Of a DNA stretch of 8,562 nt, positions 4,713 to 8,562 are shown one piece after another. This DNA is from Thermoplasmata archaeon. GTDB taxonomy: Archaea > Thermoplasmatota > Thermoplasmata > Thermoplasmatales > Thermoplasmataceae. Location: positions 1-8,562 of the forward strand of contig JAKBQK010000519.1 of the NCBI GenBank assembly GCA_021835265.1, given 5' to 3'. The notes under the pieces were generated by a model that was given only the letters and a program-made list of their open reading frames with translations, was not told the DNA's origin and did no database searches. The translations under genes and the position numbers were made by a program. How positions within the stretch are numbered: the stretch's first letter is position 1; every line of letters starts with the position of its first letter.

Positions 4713-6413
4713 TCATGCATAGACAAAACCAATATCGGAATCAATGAACACATCATCTCCGTCTTTGACGTCATTCAATACTATTGTACTGTATATGCAT
4801 GTTTTTCCTGCTTTTTCAATTTTTTGAATTACTGATCTTATTGGATTGCCTGTTATTATGAAGGCTTCATAAAAGCTGTAATCAAATTTATCATCAGAAA
4901 TTTTTTCACAGTTTCCCATGTAAATACTTCCTTTCCCACTGTTAATTTTTCCGGATATGTTCTTTCCCAGTGCATATCCCCTGGCAACAAGTGTTCCTGC
5001 TGTGAGAACGCTGACCTGTGCAGTGCCTGCAAATAGGTGATCAGGGTGACCAGATGTTACAACTATTCTTTCTCCTTTAAGGATCATTCCATCCCCTACC
5101 AGTGCATTTAGAACATCCTTTACAGAGATATCCTCCTTGAAGTTTTCAATGACATATGGAAACACACCCCGATAGAGATTGGTTCTGGATGCCACTAATC
5201 TTGACGGTGTTACTGATAATATTCTAGAGGATGGTCTCATTGATGATACCATTCTGGCCGTGTTTCCACCCCTTGTGCAAGCCACAATGTGATGCGCATT
5301 TATCTGATCAGAAAGAATCTTCGTGGACTTTGCTACTGAAAAGGTAACCCTGCTTCCAGTGAATTCACTTGGTTCTTCAAAGTTATGGTAGAATGATTCC
5401 ACATAAAGTGAAGTGTCCCTCAACACTTTCACAGCTTCAAGTGGGAAAGAACCTATTGCAGTCTCCTCTGATAGCATCAGGGCATCAGTATTATCAAGTA
5501 TGGCATTTGTTACATCTGATATTTCTGCCCTGGTTGGTGATTCACTGGAAACCATGCTTTCGAGCATCTGTGTTGCCACTATTATGGGAATACCGTTTGA
5601 ATGGGCTTTTTGCATTATGTACTTCTGGCTTACTGTTACCTCATGGACAGGCATCTCTACACCAAGATCACCCCTTGCCACCATTATGGCATCTGTTGCC
5701 TTTACTATACCTTCAATATTATCCATGGCCTGTTTTGTTTCAATTTTTGCCACTAGGTGGATATTTCCGCCCATCTTCCCAATCATGTCGTGAACCATGT
5801 CTATTTCATTGCGATTCTGGACGAATGAAAGCGCAATGTATTCAACGTTTTTCTCCACTGACATTTTCAGATATTCTCTGTCCCTTTCCTGTAAAATACC
5901 CATGGGAATGTACCTTCCAGGAATGTTCATCCTTCCATTATTTTTCAATATGCCATCAACAGATGAACTCAATTTACATATTCTATTACCCTCCTGAATG
6001 ACAGTTGTTCTTATCTTTCCGTCCATGAACAGAACTTCATCACCTTTCTTCAGTGATTTAACAACATCGTCAACAGCTATGTGGATATCAGCTTTTTCCT
6101 CCTGCTGCCCCAGAGTGTATTCCTTCCCTGACAAAATTGCTAATGTGTCACCGTTCAGCAGAGCCCTCAATTCAGGGCCCTTTAGATCAACCATTATACT
6201 CACATACATTTTTCTTTCTCTGGCTATTTTATCCCTGAAATTTACCAGTGTCTGAAGTTCCTCCTTAGTACTGTGAGCTGTGTTAAGTCTGAAACATGTC
6301 ACCCCGTATTCTATCATGTGTTCCATAATATTTTCTTCAGAACATGCAGGACCGTATGTAGCAACAATCTTGGTCTTTGGTCTCTTTAAAATGTCCATCT
6401 TTTGAGAGTTCAT
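4713..6413 (-). CDS. pyk: Pyruvate kinase with a C-terminal PEP-domain-like extension
   Basis: Pyruvate kinase converts PEP and ADP to pyruvate and ATP, the last glycolytic step. Visible motifs are KIVATYGPA (15-23), FRLNTAHS (41-48), DLKGPELR (76-83), MDGKIR (130-135), VAKIETKQAM with catalytic Lys223 and metal-ligand Glu225, MVARGDLGVEMP (244-255) and PTRAEISDV...MLSEETA (293-319). At 566 residues it is about 90 longer than usual pyruvate kinases. The core ends near residue 475; the rest (VARGYALGKN to GDDVFIDSDIGFVYA) resembles the extra C-terminal PEP-utilizing mobile domain of Bacillus-type enzymes, but shortened. The ATG at 6413 sits about 26 nt from a TATA box, implying a leaderless mRNA; Met6 is an alternative start. 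It is monocistronic and divergent from an HTH_10 regulator. Confidence 0.95.
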   Translation of the reverse strand: MNSQKMDILKRPKTKIVATYGPACSEENIMEHMIEYGVTCFRLNTAHSTKEELQTLVNFRDKIARERKMYVSIMVDLKGPELRALLNGDTLAILSGKEYTLGQQEEKADIHIAVDDVVKSLKKGDEVLFMDGKIRTTVIQEGNRICKLSSSVDGILKNNGRMNIPGRYIPMGILQERDREYLKMSVEKNVEYIALSFVQNRNEIDMVHDMIGKMGGNIHLVAKIETKQAMDNIEGIVKATDAIMVARGDLGVEMPVHEVTVSQKYIMQKAHSNGIPIIVATQMLESMVSSESPTRAEISDVTNAILDNTDALMLSEETAIGSFPLEAVKVLRDTSLYVESFYHNFEEPSEFTGSRVTFSVAKSTKILSDQINAHHIVACTRGGNTARMVSSMRPSSRILSVTPSRLVASRTNLYRGVFPYVIENFKEDISVKDVLNALVGDGMILKGERIVVTSGHPDHLFAGTAQVSVLTAGTLVARGYALGKNISGKINSGKGSIYMGNCEKISDDKFDYSFYEAFIITGNPIRSVIQKIEKAGKTCIYSTIVLNDVKDGDDVFIDSDIGFVYA

Positions 6414-6434
6414 GGATTTAAAAGTGTATTATGG

Positions 6435-6442
6435 TATAATAA
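6435..6442 (-). promoter_or_regulatory. TATA box of pyruvate kinase (leaderless promoter)
   Basis: The minus strand reads TTATTATA, centred 25-26 nt before the A of the pyk ATG, so the transcript should begin at or within a nucleotide or two of the start codon. There is no Shine-Dalgarno, which agrees with leaderless translation. Confidence 0.55.
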
Positions 6443-6502
6443 GAAAACTAATGATTCATTATGAAAAACTATTTAGAAATACACGAATAAACATTGATAA
6501 GA

Positions 6503-6510
6503 ATAAATAA
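6503..6510 (+). promoter_or_regulatory. Candidate TATA box of the HTH_10 regulator
   Basis: ATAAATAA is centred about 26-27 nt before the ATG at 6533, again predicting a nearly leaderless transcript. A partial ribosome site, TGATC, lies at 6525-6529. The 119-nt divergent gap holds both this promoter and that of pyk, so one bound regulator could affect both. Confidence 0.4.
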
Positions 6511-6532
6511 CCTTAGTTTTATTATGATCTGA

Positions 6533-7150
6533 ATGACGGAAAAATATCCAATCGAAGCAGTTATCGAGCTTGAACGGGATGACTGCAAGATTACTCAGGC
6601 AATAATGAAAATGAAGGGGGTTAAATCGGTAACAAGACTCAAGATAGAAGTCGATGAAACCCTGCATCTTGTTGAGAAGGATACATTCACCGATGAAGAT
6701 ATGAAAATAATCAACTCTCTTTCCAAAAAAGTTGCAAAAACTGGCCCCGGAAAGTTGTGGATATATGGAAAAAGCTGTTCTGCATGCAGGGCACTCGCCC
6801 TGAGTGAGGCGGTAATGGTTTCAAGTAAATCGGTAGATTCCAGAAAAATACTCTTCAGAATCCTGGTTGAGAACAGAGTTTCATTAAAAAAGTTAGTGAA
6901 ACAGCTTGAAGCAGATCAGTTAAACCCGAAAATAGTTGAAGAACCTGACGAGCAGAGAAATGAAATGTCAGAAAGAGAATTGAGTGTGCTTAAGATGTGC
7001 TATGATCTTGGCTATTTTGAAAATGACAGGGCCTCATCACTAACGGAGATTGCTAAGGTACTGGGTGTTTCTACATCATCCCTATCAGAAACGTTGAGGA
7101 GAGCCATGAAAAAAACAGTGAGAGATTACCTAACGAGAAAAAACCCATAA
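6533..7150 (+). CDS. Bat-like HTH_10 transcriptional regulator with a CxxC motif
   Basis: This 205-residue protein ends in an HTH_10 (bacterio-opsin activator, Bat-type) DNA-binding domain at residues 145-200: MSERELSVLKMCYDLGYFE, then SLTEIAKVLGVSTSSLSETL, the helix-turn-helix with its recognition helix, then RRAMKKTVRDYL. The N-terminal half (5-135) looks like an alpha/beta ligand or redox-sensing domain and contains GKSCSACRAL with Cys82-x-x-Cys85, plus Cys18. A CxxC of this kind can bind a metal or switch as a disulfide; which applies here is unknown. It is divergent from pyruvate kinase, and nearby regulation or autoregulation is an inference from position. No membrane segment. Confidence 0.85.
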   Translation: MTEKYPIEAVIELERDDCKITQAIMKMKGVKSVTRLKIEVDETLHLVEKDTFTDEDMKIINSLSKKVAKTGPGKLWIYGKSCSACRALALSEAVMVSSKSVDSRKILFRILVENRVSLKKLVKQLEADQLNPKIVEEPDEQRNEMSERELSVLKMCYDLGYFENDRASSLTEIAKVLGVSTSSLSETLRRAMKKTVRDYLTRKNP

Positions 7151-7266
7151 TAATTTTTCCATAATTCGCTGGTACGTATCAGTAGTTAACTGTATTTTTG
7201 AAGTAATGATATTTATAGTATGAAAAAAATTTGCCAATGCTCTGTCATACGTTCTAATGAAGAAGT
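7151..7266. other. Convergent intergenic region with T-run terminators and an orphan TATA
   Basis: This gap separates the ends of the regulator gene and the DAHP synthase gene. It has T5 runs on the plus strand (7153-7157 and about 7194-7198) suited to ending the regulator transcript, and an A7 run (7223-7229) that is T7 on the minus strand and suited to ending the aromatic operon. TTTATA at 7212-7217 resembles a plus-strand TATA box but no ORF of any length follows. Confidence 0.5.
7223..7229 (-). terminator. T7 terminator of the trpC-DAHP synthase transcript
   Basis: Seven consecutive Ts on the minus strand lie about 38 nt after the DAHP synthase stop codon. No strong hairpin is needed for archaeal intrinsic termination. 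Confidence 0.45.
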
Positions 7267-8037
7267 TCATAGATTCAGAGCCTTAATTTTCATTGCCTTT
7301 TCATACAGTGTGGAAAATTCCCTGAAGTTGAGTTGCTGCTCCTTATCACTCATTGCCTCTTCAGGTCTTGGATGAGTTTCAACCATCAGTCCATCTGCTC
7401 CGGCTGCTACAGCTGCCAGGGCAAGTGGCTCAACGTATTCTCTTCTTCCTGCTGGATGGCTTGGATCAACCACTATGGGGAATTTCACCTTTTTCCTGAG
7501 TACTGGAATGGCTGAAATATCCAGGGTGAATCTTGTAGAATTCTCGAATGTCCTGATTCCCCTCTCAACGAGAATTATATCTTCATTTCCACCAGCACTT
7601 AGATATCTTGATGCCTGATAAAATTCTTCAACTGTGTTTCCAAATCCTCTTTTCAGAAGCACTGGTTTTGACTGTTTTGCCACATCCTTCAAAAGAGAAA
7701 AATTCTGGCAGTTTCTGCTCCCTATCTGCAGTATATCTGCATAATCACTGACAAGTTCCAGTTCATCGTTTCCCATTACCTCAGTGACCACAAGCATATT
7801 GTATTTATCTGCTGCATCCCTCATGAGTTTCAATCCTGTTTCAGCAAGTCCCTGGAATGAATCTGGAGAAGTTCTGGGCTTAAACGCCCCTCCTCGCAGT
7901 ATCTTAACACCAAGTGTGGACAGGAATTTAGCCGTTTCCATCATCTGGTCTCTACTTTCCACGGCACATGGACCTGCAATAAATCTCAGGCTTCCCTTTG
8001 GAAAGAGTTCTCTAACATTATTCATTTCTTTCATCAT
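7267..8037 (-). CDS. 3-deoxy-D-arabino-heptulosonate 7-phosphate synthase, class I-beta, core only
   Basis: This enzyme condenses PEP and erythrose 4-phosphate to DAHP, the first step of the shikimate pathway. Motifs, numbered from ATG 8037 (256 aa), are IAGPCAVES (20-28), [16 protein letters not shown] (48-63), LLKRGFGNT (127-135), [18 protein letters not shown] (156-173), [14 protein letters not shown] (191-204) and [14 protein letters not shown] (218-231). The expected metal ligands Cys24, His194, Glu220 and Asp231 are all present. There is no N-terminal ferredoxin-like/ACT regulatory domain, so it should be the feedback-insensitive core form as in Pyrococcus. The usual Tyr of KPRTSPYSFQG is Asp59. 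The start is ambiguous: GTG 8046, ATG 8037, 8034 or 8025. ATG 8037 is preceded by AGTGAT. It overlaps the end of trpC by about 20 nt. Confidence 0.94.
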   Translation of the reverse strand: MMKEMNNVRELFPKGSLRFIAGPCAVESRDQMMETAKFLSTLGVKILRGGAFKPRTSPDSFQGLAETGLKLMRDAADKYNMLVVTEVMGNDELELVSDYADILQIGSRNCQNFSLLKDVAKQSKPVLLKRGFGNTVEEFYQASRYLSAGGNEDIILVERGIRTFENSTRFTLDISAIPVLRKKVKFPIVVDPSHPAGRREYVEPLALAAVAAGADGLMVETHPRPEEAMSDKEQQLNFREFSTLYEKAMKIKALNL

Positions 8038-8562
8038 CGTAATCACTTCCTTCTTTTTTAATTTCTATAACAAATTTTGGTTCTTTTAAAACTGATGAAC
8101 CTATAAGATATCCATCGAATGGCATTTTGAGCAATCTCCTATAGTTACTCCTATCAAGTCCGCTTTCAAGAACCTTCACTTCGTGCCCTGCCATTAGTTC
8201 AACTACCTGATCTTCGTTTCCTTCCATCTTCAGTGTTCTAAGATTTCTTCTGTTATAACCACATATTACATTTTTCCCCTGAGGTATCCTATCAAAAATC
8301 TCTCTGTCATGGAATTCAGCAAGTACATCCATGTGCATGCTTTCCGCATATCCTGCCAGTTCCTCCATCCTTGAAGCAGGAAGAAAGTCGGCAATTAGTA
8401 ATATGGCATCGAAACCACAATTGTATGAGGTTTCTATCATTTCTTCTCTATCTATGAAATCCTTCATCAGAATAGGCTTTTTGAATTTCTGAAGGCTTAA
8501 CCCATCAGTAAAATTTCCTGCAAAATGATCAGGCTCGGTAAGAACGCTGAACGCATCGGCGT
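8018..8562 (-). CDS. trpC: Indole-3-glycerol phosphate synthase, partial (N-terminus outside window)
   Basis: TrpC closes the indole ring in tryptophan synthesis: 1-(2-carboxyphenylamino)-1-deoxyribulose 5-phosphate goes to indole-3-glycerol phosphate. The frame is open to the right edge, so the ATG at 8467 is internal. The protein reads [17 protein letters not shown] near the edge, then PILMKDFI with the catalytic Lys, [20 protein letters not shown] with the conserved Glu, [12 protein letters not shown] (family form GiNnRnL), VLESGL and [11 protein letters not shown]. These are successive beta/alpha elements of the (beta/alpha)8 barrel, covering roughly the C-terminal 180 residues. The C-terminus is an acidic tail (DYDDERNE) that overlaps the DAHP synthase start. 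The two are probably co-transcribed in a trp/aromatic operon. Confidence 0.93.
   Translation of the reverse strand, partial: ADAFSVLTEPDHFAGNFTDGLSLQKFKKPILMKDFIDREEMIETSYNCGFDAILLIADFLPASRMEELAGYAESMHMDVLAEFHDREIFDRIPQGKNVICGYNRRNLRTLKMEGNEDQVVELMAGHEVKVLESGLDRSNYRRLLKMPFDGYLIGSSVLKEPKFVIEIKKEGSDYDDERNE

Noticed and set aside
5369..6001. Long plus-strand open frame antisense to pyruvate kinase
   Set aside because: It is rich in Leu, His, Pro and Cys with no domain, lies fully opposite a clearly functional gene, and has no promoter or ribosome site; it is a shadow frame.
6473..6667. Minus-strand open frame overlapping the HTH_10 regulator start
   Set aside because: It overlaps the promoter and coding start of a well-supported gene, has no recognisable motif and no ribosome site.
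8467..8467. ATG at 8467 as the true start of the last gene
   Set aside because: The frame stays open upstream and encodes the conserved TrpC segment [10 protein letters not shown], so this Met is internal and the gene runs off the window.

Overview
The window looks like a piece of an AT-rich euryarchaeal chromosome, most likely Thermoplasmatales (Ferroplasma/Cuniculiplasma/Thermoplasma-like). This rests on the archaeal-type informational genes (eL18, RpoN, HTH_10 regulator, archaeal FKBP), GGTGATC/GGAGGT ribosome binding sites, archaeal TATA boxes about 26 nt from start codons (leaderless-style promoters), and a tRNA gene without an encoded CCA. The genus is an inference.

Positions 1-1574 are an accessory-looking region. 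It holds the 3' end of an unidentified plus-strand gene (1-215; possibly the tail of an integrase-type protein, weakly supported). Convergent to it is a two-gene minus-strand module: a Panacea/DUF4065-like protein (773-1249) followed 15 nt later by a PIN-domain RNase-like protein (260-757), which is the layout of an antitoxin-toxin pair. From 1250 to 1574 there is no gene; this stretch is rich in inverted repeats, including three nested helices at 1395-1498 that could fold into one RNA.

Positions 1575-3091 are the conserved archaeal operon rpl18e-rpl13-rps9-rpoN, read on the minus strand and ending in tRNA-Pro(GGG). Genes are 4-5 nt apart or overlap, and each internal start has a good Shine-Dalgarno sequence. 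The accessory region begins directly at the 3' end of the tRNA.

Positions 3132-4678 hold an FKBP-type prolyl isomerase with a charged tail, coupled by an ATGA overlap to a TrmJ-like tRNA 2'-O-methyltransferase. Positions 4713-6413 encode pyruvate kinase with a C-terminal extension resembling a shortened PEP-utilizing mobile domain. Divergent from it is a Bat-like HTH_10 regulator with a CxxC motif (6533-7150). A minus-strand aromatic amino acid unit ends the window: trpC (partial, running off the edge) overlapping a core-only class I-beta DAHP synthase (7267-8037). Together these genes cover translation and transcription, protein folding, tRNA modification, the last step of glycolysis (making pyruvate from PEP), and the entry step of aromatic synthesis, which consumes PEP.
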